Counted from the first letter of the stretch, positions 17,125-26,637 are shown. The stretch: DNA of 41,951 bases from Paludibacteraceae bacterium (GCA_024401645.1 JAKSKR010000025.1:1-41951); one strand, 5' to 3'. Notes: a model not told the origin generated them from the letters alone. Made by a program: numbers and translations.

Positions 17125-20100
17125 CTATTCCTCTACCGACTTTGCGTTGGTTGGACTTACACCGAAGTAGGCCTTGAACTTCTTGCTGAAATATGAAGGA
17201 TCGGAGAAACCGACGGCGTAGGCCACGTCGCCAACCGATGTGTTTTCGCTGTTCTTTAACTGCCTCATGGCTTCGTTCAATCGATACTCGCCCAACAACT
17301 CAACCGGCGACTTGCCGACAACCGTCTTTATGCGACGAAGCAAGGTTGAACAGCTGACACACATGTCGTCTGCCAACTCTTCGACAGAAAGCTCGGGATT
17401 GGTGTACTTCTGACGGACAACTTCCATAAACTTGTTGAGGAACGGATTGCTCTCGACCACAACCGTGTTGGCAACTGCATTGTTTTCGGCTTCGGCAGGA
17501 CTTGACGATACATCCTTGTTCTGCATGATGCTTGCCAATATGTAGCTGCGCAAAAGGGCTCGATGGTTGAACAAGCTGCACAACTTGATGAGCAACTCTT
17601 CTTGACTGAACGGCTTGGTAATGTAGTCGATTGCCCCCTTTGACAATCCTTGCAAGCGGTCGCTCTCTTCAATTCGGCCCGACACAAACAACAACGGAAT
17701 GTGGGCGGCACTCTCGTCTTCCTGCAAATGAGAGCAGAGTTCTATACCGTTCATTACCGGCATGTCGACGTCGCTTAATATGAGGTCTATCTCGTTTTCG
17801 GCAACAATGTCGAGCGCCTCTTGACCATTGTGCGCTACCCTAACTTCGCAGATGTCGGACAACAAGGTCTTCATGTTCTCGCAGATGAGCGGATTGTCGT
17901 CGACAATGAGGATGACGTTTCCGGCAATCACTTCTTCCGGTATCTGTTTCTTTTCCAGAATTTTGCTTGGTGTTTGTTGCACAGCATTTGAAGCGGCTAC
18001 CGATATTGGCAGATTGATGGTGATGCAAGTGCCCTCGCCCACCTTACTCTCGACACGAAGGGTGCCGTTGTTGCGCTTAATGTAACGCTTGCAAATGTTG
18101 AGGCCCAAGCCGGTGCCTTCTTCGTTGTTAGTTCCCGAAGTGCTTTCCATGTGGGTCTGTTCGCCCGAACGCAACTTTGCCAACACTTCTTCAGACATAC
18201 CAACACCGTTGTCGCGTACCGAAATGTGCATTTCCTGTTCGTCTTCCCACCCTTCTATGGTGATGTTGCCGCCGTGATTGGTGTACTTAATGGCATTGCC
18301 CAACACGTTGCGAATGACGGTGCTGACCATGCGATCGTCGGCATAGGCCTTGTGCGATACCGAGATTTTCTTCTGGCAGTCTATATTCTTTCCCTTCAAC
18401 AGGTTCTCGCTTAACTGAAGGGCATCGTTGACGATGTTCTCGATGTCGATGTCTTGCGGCTTGCAAACCATGTCGTCTTGCTTTGAGTGTGCCCAGTTGA
18501 GCAACTTTAGCATCTCGCCCTGTAAGGTCTTTGCCGATTTAAGCACCTCTTCAACCAAGTGGTGCTTGTCTTCATCGTTCATGGTTGGTTCTTTTCGGAG
18601 CCAGTTCTCGAGTGCCACAACAATAGCAAACATTGGGTTACGCAAGTCGTGACCAATGACCGAGATGAGGCTGTCCTTGTCTTTCAAGGCGGTCTGCAAT
18701 TCCATAGTGCGCATGGTAACCTGCTCGTTCAACTCGTTCTTCATTTCAATAAGGCGCCTTACCCTTATCTTATAGATGGAGAACGCAAGAAGCCCAAGTG
18801 CTATGACGCAAAGGGCGATGAACCACCACGAAGCCCACCACGCCGAGAGAACGATGATGTTGAGCGATATGGTCTTCATCTCGCAATTCTCGTTAGAACG
18901 ATATGCCTTAACTTCTAGCGTATAGCTACCAGTTGGAATGTATGAGAAACGGATGACGTGGTCGGGACCTACGTTCTGCCATTCGTCTTGCAAGCCCGCC
19001 AACCGGTATTGGCATTGAGCGCGGTCAACAATGGCAAAGTCGGCAATCTGCAAGTTGAAGGCCACATCGGTCTTGCCATAAGGGAGCTTAATTTCGGTCT
19101 TTTGTGCCAAGTTTACACCATTGAGCGGTGCTTCGGCAACTGCCACCTTCTTGTTGTTGATGGACATGGAAGCAAAAGACATGTGACCGATGGAGGTCTC
19201 GAGCGACAACTCTTTAGGGTTTACGCAAATGTAACCCACATTGGTACCAAAGTATAGCTTTCCGTCAGATGCCTTGTAGCCAGCACGGTAATAGAAATAG
19301 TTGGTTGCCACAGCCGAGAAGTTGCCCGGCAACTTTGCACACGTCTTGCTCTTATAGTCGAACGAATAGATGCCACTGTCGCCTGCAGCCCAGTATTTGC
19401 CGGCATCGTCTCTTAAGAGAATGCGGTACAGGCATACGGGAACGAAGTCGAGATCTTCAATTACGCCTTCGGGCGAAATGCGCTTAATGCCATCGTTAGA
19501 AGCGGCAAAGACGTAACCGTCGCCTTCGCCCTTCATGTCGAAGACCTGCAACGGAATAAGCTTTTTCTCGTTATTGATGTCTTTGGTAACCAACTTCGCC
19601 TTTTGGCCGTCCTTCAATAGCCACAAGGTTGAAGACGAGTTTACCCAAACAGCGTTGGGGGTGTCGGCATAAGAGAACATGATCCACTTATTAGACACAT
19701 TTGAGACGGAGTCGAACAACAAGACACGACTCCATTGACTGTCGCTACTGCGCTTGCGGTAGAAACCGTCGCCTGCCGAACAAGCATACAAGTCGTTACC
19801 GTTCAACACATTAAAGCCAAAGAAGCTGTTACAAGGGTTGCTAACGCCTGCAAAACGTTCAGGTTCGGCACTGTTCGTTTTAGGGTTGTAGCGGAAAACG
19901 CCACCACCCCAAGTGGCAGCGTAACATGTGCCATTTTGGGTGCGGGTTAGTGTTGAAATATTGTTGTTAGGCAAGCTGAGCAGCTTACTGAATTTCTTTT
20001 TAGGCGAAATGGAATACAAGCCGCCACCGTCGACACTGACTATGAGGTTGTGGTTATCGTCTTCAATAAAGGATGTGCAGACTGCCGGCGGGAAACCAAA

Positions 20101-21162
20101 GTCTGACGATGTGAAGATACCAGAAGAGGTGTTTCTGCGGTAACGCCATATACCCGAGTTCTGCGTACTGAACCATATTTCGCCATTACCGTCTTCTATG
20201 ATGGAATAAATCTTATTCACCTCGTCGATAGAGGCATTGTAAGGTATCAGCTTCGTGAAGGTGGTGTTTACCGACAAATCTTGGTTGGCATACCAAAGGC
20301 CGTTACCATCGGTAGGGAACCAATAACGTCCATTCCTGTCTCTGATGATGGTAGTGACACACGAGAACGGCGTCTTGATGATGGTAGGTGCACTAATCTT
20401 TTCGGCATCGTCGGTAAAGATCCAGATTTCGTTTTTTTGAGATGCTATGGCAATCTTATGGTCGCCCAAAGGAATGATGGAGCGTACGAAGCTACCGCCT
20501 TCGGAAGCATAGGTGAATGCAGGCGAACCATCGGGATTCTTAACCACCACAGAGTCGATGGAACCAATCCAATAGCGGCCACGAGAGTCGATGAAGAGCG
20601 AACGGACATACATGTTCTTGGTAATTTTGAACAAGATGTTGTCGCTAGAATATTCGTGTGTCTTTCGGTCGTAAGTGTAAGCACCCGCATTGGTTACCAC
20701 GTACTGGTTTCCGTTTGAGGAATAGGTGATGCCCAACGATTCCTTATAGAAGCTCTCGTCGAACTCTTTAGGCATAACGTTTGTGAAGGCGTCCTTTTCT
20801 GGGTTATATTCTACCAGCAGGCCGTTGTAGCCACCGGCGGTGATGTTGCCATTCGGCAAACGATGCACAAAGATGAAGTCTTCGCGCGACAGCTCTGGGT
20901 AATCGTCCTTACGGTGGTGGGTAAACATTCTACCATCGAACTGTTCCAAGCCAAAATCGGTAGAAGCCCAAATGAATCCGTTCTTGTCGGTTGTTAGCGA
21001 GAAAACACGGTTAGAGATAAGGCCATCGTTGACGGTATAATGGTCGAAGATGCCATATTCTTCTGCCGAATAAGCATTAAGGCAGAACAAGGACAACAAC
21101 AGGAACACACCTATCGCCTTATTCCTTAACACCCTATATATCAAAGAAACATCTACCATCAT
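17125..21162 (-). CDS. Hybrid two-component system regulator (HTCS)
   Basis: 1345 aa, one-protein sensor, kinase, receiver and DNA binder typical of Bacteroidetes polysaccharide loci. An N-terminal signal/anchor (about 12-32) precedes two seven-bladed periplasmic reg_prop propellers (about 38-690; GLISNRVFSLTTDKNGFIWASTDFG is shortened here as GFIWASTDFG), a Y_Y_Y domain (about 700-770) and one membrane helix (773-797). Then come HisKA with His838 (GHDLRNP), HATPase with the N-box near 952 and DNGVGM at 984-989, a receiver with Asp1131 (LILSDVDMP), and an AraC-type helix-turn-helix (1239-1345). All key residues are present. It would bind an oligosaccharide in the periplasm and activate glycan genes. 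Which genes is unknown, since no SusC/D pair is nearby. Candidate targets are the adjacent beta-helix protein and the GH51, GH43 and CE15 genes. Confidence 0.95.
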   Translation of the reverse strand: MMVDVSLIYRVLRNKAIGVFLLLSLFCLNAYSAEEYGIFDHYTVNDGLISNRVFSLTTDKNGFIWASTDFGLEQFDGRMFTHHRKDDYPELSREDFIFVHRLPNGNITAGGYNGLLVEYNPEKDAFTNVMPKEFDESFYKESLGITYSSNGNQYVVTNAGAYTYDRKTHEYSSDNILFKITKNMYVRSLFIDSRGRYWIGSIDSVVVKNPDGSPAFTYASEGGSFVRSIIPLGDHKIAIASQKNEIWIFTDDAEKISAPTIIKTPFSCVTTIIRDRNGRYWFPTDGNGLWYANQDLSVNTTFTKLIPYNASIDEVNKIYSIIEDGNGEIWFSTQNSGIWRYRRNTSSGIFTSSDFGFPPAVCTSFIEDDNHNLIVSVDGGGLYSISPKKKFSKLLSLPNNNISTLTRTQNGTCYAATWGGGVFRYNPKTNSAEPERFAGVSNPCNSFFGFNVLNGNDLYACSAGDGFYRKRSSDSQWSRVLLFDSVSNVSNKWIMFSYADTPNAVWVNSSSTLWLLKDGQKAKLVTKDINNEKKLIPLQVFDMKGEGDGYVFAASNDGIKRISPEGVIEDLDFVPVCLYRILLRDDAGKYWAAGDSGIYSFDYKSKTCAKLPGNFSAVATNYFYYRAGYKASDGKLYFGTNVGYICVNPKELSLETSIGHMSFASMSINNKKVAVAEAPLNGVNLAQKTEIKLPYGKTDVAFNLQIADFAIVDRAQCQYRLAGLQDEWQNVGPDHVIRFSYIPTGSYTLEVKAYRSNENCEMKTISLNIIVLSAWWASWWFIALCVIALGLLAFSIYKIRVRRLIEMKNELNEQVTMRTMELQTALKDKDSLISVIGHDLRNPMFAIVVALENWLRKEPTMNDEDKHHLVEEVLKSAKTLQGEMLKLLNWAHSKQDDMVCKPQDIDIENIVNDALQLSENLLKGKNIDCQKKISVSHKAYADDRMVSTVIRNVLGNAIKYTNHGGNITIEGWEDEQEMHISVRDNGVGMSEEVLAKLRSGEQTHMESTSGTNNEEGTGLGLNICKRYIKRNNGTLRVESKVGEGTCITINLPISVAASNAVQQTPSKILEKKQIPEEVIAGNVILIVDDNPLICENMKTLLSDICEVRVAHNGQEALDIVAENEIDLILSDVDMPVMNGIELCSHLQEDESAAHIPLLFVSGRIEESDRLQGLSKGAIDYITKPFSQEELLIKLCSLFNHRALLRSYILASIMQNKDVSSSPAEAENNAVANTVVVESNPFLNKFMEVVRQKYTNPELSVEELADDMCVSCSTLLRRIKTVVGKSPVELLGEYRLNEAMRQLKNSENTSVGDVAYAVGFSDPSYFSKKFKAYFGVSPTNAKSVEE

Positions 21163-21317
21163 TCTTAATGAATTTTATTGAGACACAAAAAACTACCAAA
21201 AACAAGACATAGATCCTAATAGCCACAAGGCCATAATATAGGATTAGTCACAATAAAGATATCAAATATTTATTTAGTTTTCAAATCAAAACAATAAACA
21301 AAGCCACATTTTGATGG

Positions 21318-21359
21318 AAGAAAAAGAAATTCCCACCTCCTTTGAAAGAAGATGGGAAT
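21318..21359 (-). terminator. Terminator of the beta-helix protein gene
   Basis: On the minus strand ATTCCCATCTTC pairs with GGAGGTGGGAAT (12 bp using G-U pairs) around a 7-nt loop, followed by TTTCTTTTTCTT. It lies 37 bases after the stop. The G-U pairs work only in minus-strand RNA. Confidence 0.75.
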
Positions 21360-21395
21360 CTAAATAAATTGTTTTGAAAGATGGAAAATTCATTA

Positions 21396-23927
21396 TTACC
21401 AACGTCCGCCCCCACCCATGCCTTGAGCCGATGCGGTTTTCGAAGTTAATGTAGAGCCTCCACTGATGGTACCCCCATAACCGTAGACCATGGTGGTATT
21501 GTTCTTACCACGAATAACGACTTCGTTGCCAGGGGCATAAGTACCACCCGACGTAAAGGTTGGCGACGAGCCACTGATGTAGATGAGCTGACTAGCACTC
21601 TGCGTGGTGGTGAAGGTAGAAAGAACCGATCCATTGGCGGCCGCCGTGTAGCGCGTGTTTGCCGCCGGACTAGTAACCGACAACGAGGTGGCACCAGATG
21701 GCAGAGTTTCGGCACTCTTACAGAAAAGCATGAGGGTTGCCTTTGAGTTGAACGAAGGTGTGGCATCGCAGTCGAGCGACACGTTACCACTTTCTACAAT
21801 TACCACACCACCCTGGAACGACATTGAGCCATTTGAGTCGAGCGCATCGGTGTCACCCGAGCCGACATAAAGGTAATGCACGCCGCCATTGACGGTTACG
21901 CTTGCCGTGCCAGTACCCGATGTGGAGGTTGAACAGTTCCAAGCATCGTCGGACGCATAAACCGATGTAACGCCACCATTAAACGTCATGGTTGTACCTT
22001 CGAAAGCCTCGAACGACTCTGACACCAAGATGTCTCCGCCATTAATGGTCAACGTTTGAATGCCATGAATACCCTGGTCGTAAGCGGCAGAAATGGTGAG
22101 AATCCCGCCATTGACGGTCACATCCCTACCCTTAATACCAGAGTCGAAAGACGTAATGTTGATGGTTCCGCTATTGACTTTAACCACCTTGTCGCAAAGG
22201 ATGGACTTTGGTCCACAATAGCGCAAGTTGTGCGTTTTCTCACTGCTGGCATTGTAGTATGGATCGGTGCTGACACCCGAAACAATGTTCAACTCCAATT
22301 TTTCATTATCGGCATCCATTTCACCAATTTCTATCAGTTCGTTACTGGTTATAGCCTTGCCGTGCAAGCAAGTGACACTAACCTTACCGCCAGAGATAGC
22401 CACCACCGATTCGCCACGAATGGCCTTTGGTGTAGACGAAGTGACAGTGGTGGTTGAGCCCCCACCAAAACCGCCACCAAAGCCACCTCCCCATGGTCGA
22501 TTACTGTTGCTAGAGTTTGAGTTTGTTGACGCAGTGTACCAGTAACCACCCTCGTTAATGATGGCAACCTCACCACCCTGAACATAAACCCTGTCGGCCT
22601 TCATGCCCTTTGCAATCTTAGCCTCTTCGCCAATAGTAATATTGACCTTACCGCCAGTTACAGAAATGGCAGTATCGGCTTTTATGCCAAAGACGGAGGT
22701 TGTGTCATTATTAGCTGATTCAATGTTATAGGCACCCGTTAAGTCGGCAATCAACTCGCCGCCACTTACCAACACGTTGCCATCGGCCGAGACGGTTCTT
22801 GCAGCAACACCGTTGCCAGTAACCTTAACCAAGGCATTGCCCAAGATTTCGACATTGCCGTTTGAGGTTAGAGCCGCATTGTATGCCACGTCGGTAGCAT
22901 CGGCAGCGTTGACAAACGCCGTTGTTGCCAACAGTTCGGCCGTTAGCGAACCGCCAGAAACTAAAGTTTTCACGCCCGACTTTATCGCCTTTGCTCCAGC
23001 CCCTGTAACGCTGAAGAGCAATTCGCCACCAGCAATTTCCACAATGCTGTCGCACTTAATACCCTTTACGTCACTAGCGCTTACACCAACGCTGACCTTA
23101 CCGCCAGCCACAAGTACCTTTTCAGAGCAATCTACACCATCGCCACCTGTATTTCCAATGGTAAGGCTTCCGCCATAAACTTCAACGCCATCGGCATTAA
23201 TACCATCGGAAACTGCACCCGCAATGTTCAGTTCGCCACTATACAACTCTATGCGTTTGGAAGAGTTGATGGCATGCTTGGCATTGCCCACCACCTTAAG
23301 CGATGTGTTTGAGTAAAGCGTATCGTCTGAAATCTTCAGTTTCGACTTGGTATAGAGCGCGCCCTTGAAGGTGCTGGCACTGCCGTCTTCTAACGAAGAA
23401 GCTCCACGCAAATGTATGTTTGCCACGTAATTCTCGCCATTGGCAGCCGCATTCAACACCACAGGTGCCGATGTCGGATTGGCAAGATTGAGATTATCGA
23501 GACAAAGGGTATAACCACGGTCGGGCGTAAGGGTGAAAGAACCGTTGCTTGAAGAACCCGACAAGCAATAGACTATGCCCTTTGTGCCATGAGCGGAAAC
23601 GATGGCCACATTAGAGCCCGAGGTTTCAACACTGATGTCGGTATAAGGATTCAGCACGTCGACCTTGTCGCCTTCGTAGCGGACGAAAACCGTGTCGGCT
23701 ACTTTTGGTTCGTAATAAAAAGTCACACTGTCGACATCGGCAACTTTGTAGGTCTTCGGATTCTTACCCTTGACAAACATATTGTCATTATTGAAAGTGA
23801 CCGAGTCGACGTCGGCCACATCAAAGACGTTTAACAAACTGCTACCAAGATGGACGGTCATGGTTGATTGTGCCAACAGTAAAGCACAGAACGAACCCGC
23901 AGCCAATAAGGTTATGTACTTCTTCAT
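21396..23927 (-). CDS. Exported Cthe_2159-like beta-helix carbohydrate-binding protein
   Basis: 843 aa. The signal peptide is about 1-20 (CALLLAQS). Two copies of VADVDSVTF (37-45, 62-70) form an N-terminal module common in Bacteroidetes surface proteins. From about 95 to 720, repeated rungs such as VYGGSLTIGN, VAGGKVSVGV, VSGGELIADL and VNGGILTISA form a right-handed beta-helix of the Cthe_2159 type, known in one clostridial member to bind polygalacturonate with calcium. A Gly-rich loop GGGFGGGFGGG (480-490) interrupts the helix, and the protein ends QGMGGGGRW. No catalytic residues are evident, so it may be a binding or surface protein. It is upstream of the HTCS on the same strand but has its own terminator. 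Ligand unknown. Confidence 0.78.
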   Translation of the reverse strand: MKKYITLLAAGSFCALLLAQSTMTVHLGSSLLNVFDVADVDSVTFNNDNMFVKGKNPKTYKVADVDSVTFYYEPKVADTVFVRYEGDKVDVLNPYTDISVETSGSNVAIVSAHGTKGIVYCLSGSSSNGSFTLTPDRGYTLCLDNLNLANPTSAPVVLNAAANGENYVANIHLRGASSLEDGSASTFKGALYTKSKLKISDDTLYSNTSLKVVGNAKHAINSSKRIELYSGELNIAGAVSDGINADGVEVYGGSLTIGNTGGDGVDCSEKVLVAGGKVSVGVSASDVKGIKCDSIVEIAGGELLFSVTGAGAKAIKSGVKTLVSGGSLTAELLATTAFVNAADATDVAYNAALTSNGNVEILGNALVKVTGNGVAARTVSADGNVLVSGGELIADLTGAYNIESANNDTTSVFGIKADTAISVTGGKVNITIGEEAKIAKGMKADRVYVQGGEVAIINEGGYWYTASTNSNSSNSNRPWGGGFGGGFGGGSTTTVTSSTPKAIRGESVVAISGGKVSVTCLHGKAITSNELIEIGEMDADNEKLELNIVSGVSTDPYYNASSEKTHNLRYCGPKSILCDKVVKVNSGTINITSFDSGIKGRDVTVNGGILTISAAYDQGIHGIQTLTINGGDILVSESFEAFEGTTMTFNGGVTSVYASDDAWNCSTSTSGTGTASVTVNGGVHYLYVGSGDTDALDSNGSMSFQGGVVIVESGNVSLDCDATPSFNSKATLMLFCKSAETLPSGATSLSVTSPAANTRYTAAANGSVLSTFTTTQSASQLIYISGSSPTFTSGGTYAPGNEVVIRGKNNTTMVYGYGGTISGGSTLTSKTASAQGMGGGGRW

Positions 23928-24050
23928 AAATATGCTTTATTTTTATGTAGTAATGCTTTCCGATCCCTAAATTATAGAATTAATACATAGGAAATTTGCA
24001 CAATCATCTCACCACAGACTTTTATAGACCAAACCGATTTTTCACTCCAC

Positions 24051-24082
24051 AAAAAAGCGTCTTCTGCCGACAGAAGACGCTT
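24051..24082 (-). terminator. Terminator of the LytTR/kinase operon
   Basis: Perfect stem AAGCGTCTTCTG / CAGAAGACGCTT with a 4-nt loop. The minus strand continues into TTTTTT. It lies 44 bases after the response-regulator stop and separates this operon from the beta-helix gene. Confidence 0.9.
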
Positions 24083-24125
24083 ACTTTTACAATCAATTAT
24101 ATTTAATAAGTAAAATAAATCCACT

Positions 24126-24869
24126 TTATTTTTCAACCTTATACCCTAACAAGGCATGAGTTTCCATAAATTCGAAAAACTTGTCTTTATATGAGTCGGA
24201 AATAGGTATGTACTGCTTACCGAAAACAATGCGGTTGCGGTCGATAACACGAATTTTTGACGGTTGCACAATGAACGAACGGTGCACGCGCACGAACAAC
24301 GAAGCCGGCAAATCGGTTTCGAGTGTCTTCATGCTCATGAGTGTCAGCACGGGTTTCTGGTCATCGTAAAGCACAATCTTCACATAGTCTTTCAAGCCTT
24401 CAATGTAAAGAATCTGATCGAAGTCAATTTGCATGAGCTTGTAGTCGGCCTTTACCCAAATGCTCTTCTTTTCGGTAGACGAAGCTGTTGCAGCAACCGC
24501 CCCACTTTTCAACTCGAACCACTCGTGTGCCTTTGTAGCCGCCGCCAAGAATTCGGAATAACCGAAAGGCTTGAGTAGGTAATCAAGCGCATTAACCTTG
24601 TAACTTTCCAGCGCATACTGTTCGAATGCCGTGGTAAAAATGATGCGGCACTTGTCGCCCACAATCTTCGACAATTCCAGACCATTCAAGTCGGGCATCT
24701 GAATATCTAGGAAAAGCAAATCGGGCATAGAGTTGGCGAAGTCAGCCATAGCCGCAACCGCGCTGTTGTAAGAGCCGACCAACGAAAGGAAAGGCGTCTT
24801 TTCAACGTACGAAGTCAGCAACTCGACCGCCAAAGGCTCATCGTCTATAATGGCACAAGTAATGTTCAT
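24126..24869 (-). CDS. LytTR-family response regulator
   Basis: 247 aa. The receiver domain (1-120) has the acidic pair D9-D10 (IIDDEP), phosphoacceptor Asp55 (LLFLDIQMPD), Thr/Ala near TTAFEQYA and Lys in LLKPFGYSE. A linker leads to a LytTR DNA-binding domain (about 140-240) with KDYVKIVL and FVRVHRSFIV, the usual recognition segment. Its start codon overlaps the stop of the upstream kinase gene (ATGA), so the two are translationally coupled and form a pair. The target promoters are unknown; LytTR regulators bind direct repeats. Confidence 0.93.
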   Translation of the reverse strand: MNITCAIIDDEPLAVELLTSYVEKTPFLSLVGSYNSAVAAMADFANSMPDLLFLDIQMPDLNGLELSKIVGDKCRIIFTTAFEQYALESYKVNALDYLLKPFGYSEFLAAATKAHEWFELKSGAVAATASSTEKKSIWVKADYKLMQIDFDQILYIEGLKDYVKIVLYDDQKPVLTLMSMKTLETDLPASLFVRVHRSFIVQPSKIRVIDRNRIVFGKQYIPISDSYKDKFFEFMETHALLGYKVEK

Positions 24870-26053
24870 AGGCTAACATTTAATTTGATTTTCAATTCTG
24901 CCCTATAGACTGAACTATCGGCAGAAACATTGTAAGAATAATTACCAGGATAAAGCAGTTCGAGGCGGCGTTTCAGGTTTTCAATACCGATGCCCGACCC
25001 ACTCTTATCTTGTTTTCCCTTAGGGAAAGAGCTGTTTTCAATGGTGAAGGAGACTTTCTTATCGTCAGACACACTCAATTGCATGTTAATGAACGAAGGT
25101 TCGGACAGACTAACACCATGCTTGAAGGCATTTTCGACCAAGGTGATGAACAGCATCTGCGCAATGGGTAGGTTGCCCTGCGTGCCGACATTAAACTCTG
25201 CGTTCACACTCACCGAATTGGCCAAACGCAACTTCATGAGCTTGATGTAATTATTTACAAAGTCGACTTCCTTCGACAGGGTTACATATTGCTGTTCGCC
25301 CTCGTAAAGGGCATACCGGAGCAACTTGCTGAGGTCTAGTACCGCCTCTTGTGCCTTTTCCTGCTTAATGCCAATAAGGGCGTAAATGTTGTTGAGGGTA
25401 TTGAACAGGAAGTGCGGATTGAGTTGGCTCTTCAAGTTCTTCAGCTCCACCTCGGCCTTCTCTTTCTCCAGTTCCTTCATGTGGGAATAGGAAGAGAACC
25501 AACGCTTGGTATAACGCAGTAAAACTGCGACAAGAATGAAGAACAACAAAACCAACACATCGTTGAACAAACGAATGTGGTTGTAGGGCTTGCGCTTCTG
25601 ATGACGCCCACCACGGCGAAGTCCATGTTCATGGTGTGGTCGGTGCTCACCATCGTCGAACTTACGGGGGTGTCTATCATCTACCGGCAATGGAGGGCGC
25701 CTATCTTCTCTAGGCATACGTTCTTCAACCATTTCATGCTTCGGCTTGAATGGCGGAGCAAATGACCTATGCACATAAAAGTTGGCATAAGACAAACTAG
25801 CAACAAGGGCAATGTTGCAGAGTGTGAACAGCCAAGGGCGTGACTTGAACAAAAGCCTGGGAACAAACAGCACATAGTTGGAATAGAACACAACCATAAC
25901 AAGGATGGGCAGAAAGAAAATGACCAAGTATTCCATTTCTACCCCATCGTTCATCATTTCCCTTACGAACAGCAAAGGCGACAGAAAAATCAACGCCCAC
26001 GCTGCCAAGTGGAAAATAACCTCGATAATGCTGAATTTAATAGTTTGTCTCAC
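24866..26053 (-). CDS. LytS-type sensor histidine kinase with His-rich loop
   Basis: 395 aa from the GTG at 26053. Four membrane helices (about 8-30, 42-64, 74-94, 163-181) are followed by a coiled coil and a His_kinase domain with phosphoacceptor His214 (QLNPHFLFNTLNN) and an HATPase domain (VENAFKHG, SGIGIENLKRRL). By topology the 66-residue loop between helices 3 and 4 lies outside the membrane. It holds nine His with many Arg, Pro and Asp (EHRPHHEHG), suggesting metal binding. Start choice: the frame extends to a TTG at 26071, but that TTG is part of the -7 box at 26069-26076, so GTG 26053 is preferred; no early ATG exists. It is the first gene of the operon with the LytTR regulator. Confidence 0.88.
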   Translation of the reverse strand: MRQTIKFSIIEVIFHLAAWALIFLSPLLFVREMMNDGVEMEYLVIFFLPILVMVVFYSNYVLFVPRLLFKSRPWLFTLCNIALVASLSYANFYVHRSFAPPFKPKHEMVEERMPREDRRPPLPVDDRHPRKFDDGEHRPHHEHGLRRGGRHQKRKPYNHIRLFNDVLVLLFFILVAVLLRYTKRWFSSYSHMKELEKEKAEVELKNLKSQLNPHFLFNTLNNIYALIGIKQEKAQEAVLDLSKLLRYALYEGEQQYVTLSKEVDFVNNYIKLMKLRLANSVSVNAEFNVGTQGNLPIAQMLFITLVENAFKHGVSLSEPSFINMQLSVSDDKKVSFTIENSSFPKGKQDKSGSGIGIENLKRRLELLYPGNYSYNVSADSSVYRAELKIKLNVSL

Positions 26054-26068
26054 ACTATTTTTTTCTTT

Positions 26069-26100
26069 CAAAGATATTCCAATAACAAGACATTGACAAG
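26069..26100 (-). promoter_or_regulatory. Promoter of the kinase/LytTR operon
   Basis: On the minus strand CTTG (26097-26100), a 20-nt spacer, then TATCTTTG (26069-26076). One base off the -33 consensus TTTG, with an exact TAnnTTTG -7 box and standard spacing. It implies a very short leader before the GTG at 26053. Confidence 0.5.
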
Positions 26101-26216
26101 AGAATTAGATAAAAGCGGGAAAAACAAAGACAAAAAGGGCATGAGTTGGATCACGTCTCACCATTTATCGCTTCGTTTTCGTAATAGAGTTTGAAAAAAA
26201 CTATTCAATAAAATGG

Positions 26217-26248
26217 GAAACCCGCAAAGTATTTGTTTCGCGGGTTTC
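26217..26248. repeat. Inverted repeat before the tRNA gene
   Basis: GAAACCCGC (26217-26225) pairs exactly with GCGGGTTTC (26240-26248) around a 14-nt loop. TTGTTTTG follows on the plus strand. It could be a weak terminator or shield the tRNA promoter. The right arm overlaps the proposed -33 box of the tRNA gene. Confidence 0.5.
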
Positions 26249-26276
26249 TTGTTTTGCATTCTTTCCCTTATATTTG
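26245..26276 (+). promoter_or_regulatory. Promoter of tRNA-Ala
   Basis: TTTC (26245-26248), a 20-nt spacer, then TATATTTG (26269-26276), a Bacteroidetes-type promoter. It ends 12 bases before the tRNA 5' end. Confidence 0.5.
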
Positions 26277-26288
26277 CAACAGAAACTA

Positions 26289-26362
<74 letters not shown>

Positions 26363-26382
26363 CACACTTCCACCCCTATCTG

Positions 26383-26623
26383 TTACACAAAATATTCATA
26401 CGAACGTAAGACCACATCGGTCAGTTTGCCGTTCACATACTCTTTCTTTTCCAAGCAATTGCCAAATTGGTCACAGACGTAGGTATGTATAATGGTAGAC
26501 CTTATAACGTCTCTCTACCCCTTCAAAACACAAATATGTATCTTTCTCCAAGAAGCCAGGGGCATCGTACTCAAACGTATTCTTAACCATCATTTTATCT
26601 TCATCGTCGTAATGACACTGCAT
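26383..26623 (-). pseudogene. Frameshifted C-terminal gene remnant
   Basis: Minus strand. A first frame reads MQCHYDDEDKMMVKNTFEYD and on to VYHYTY, ending at a stop near 26471. A second frame, shifted near 26472-26484, reads VCDQFGNCLEKKEYVNGKL and on to SYEYFV, with a stop at 26383. The phrase QFGNCLEKKEYVNGK resembles the DEFGNWxERxEYxNGK repeats of YD/RHS-like Bacteroidetes proteins, and both halves share that style (FEYDAPGFLEK). No start or ribosome-binding site is seen, and the glycogen phosphorylase terminator is directly upstream. I read it as the decayed 3' end of a once longer gene. Confidence 0.6.
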
Positions 26624-26637
26624 AAAAGATGCACAAT

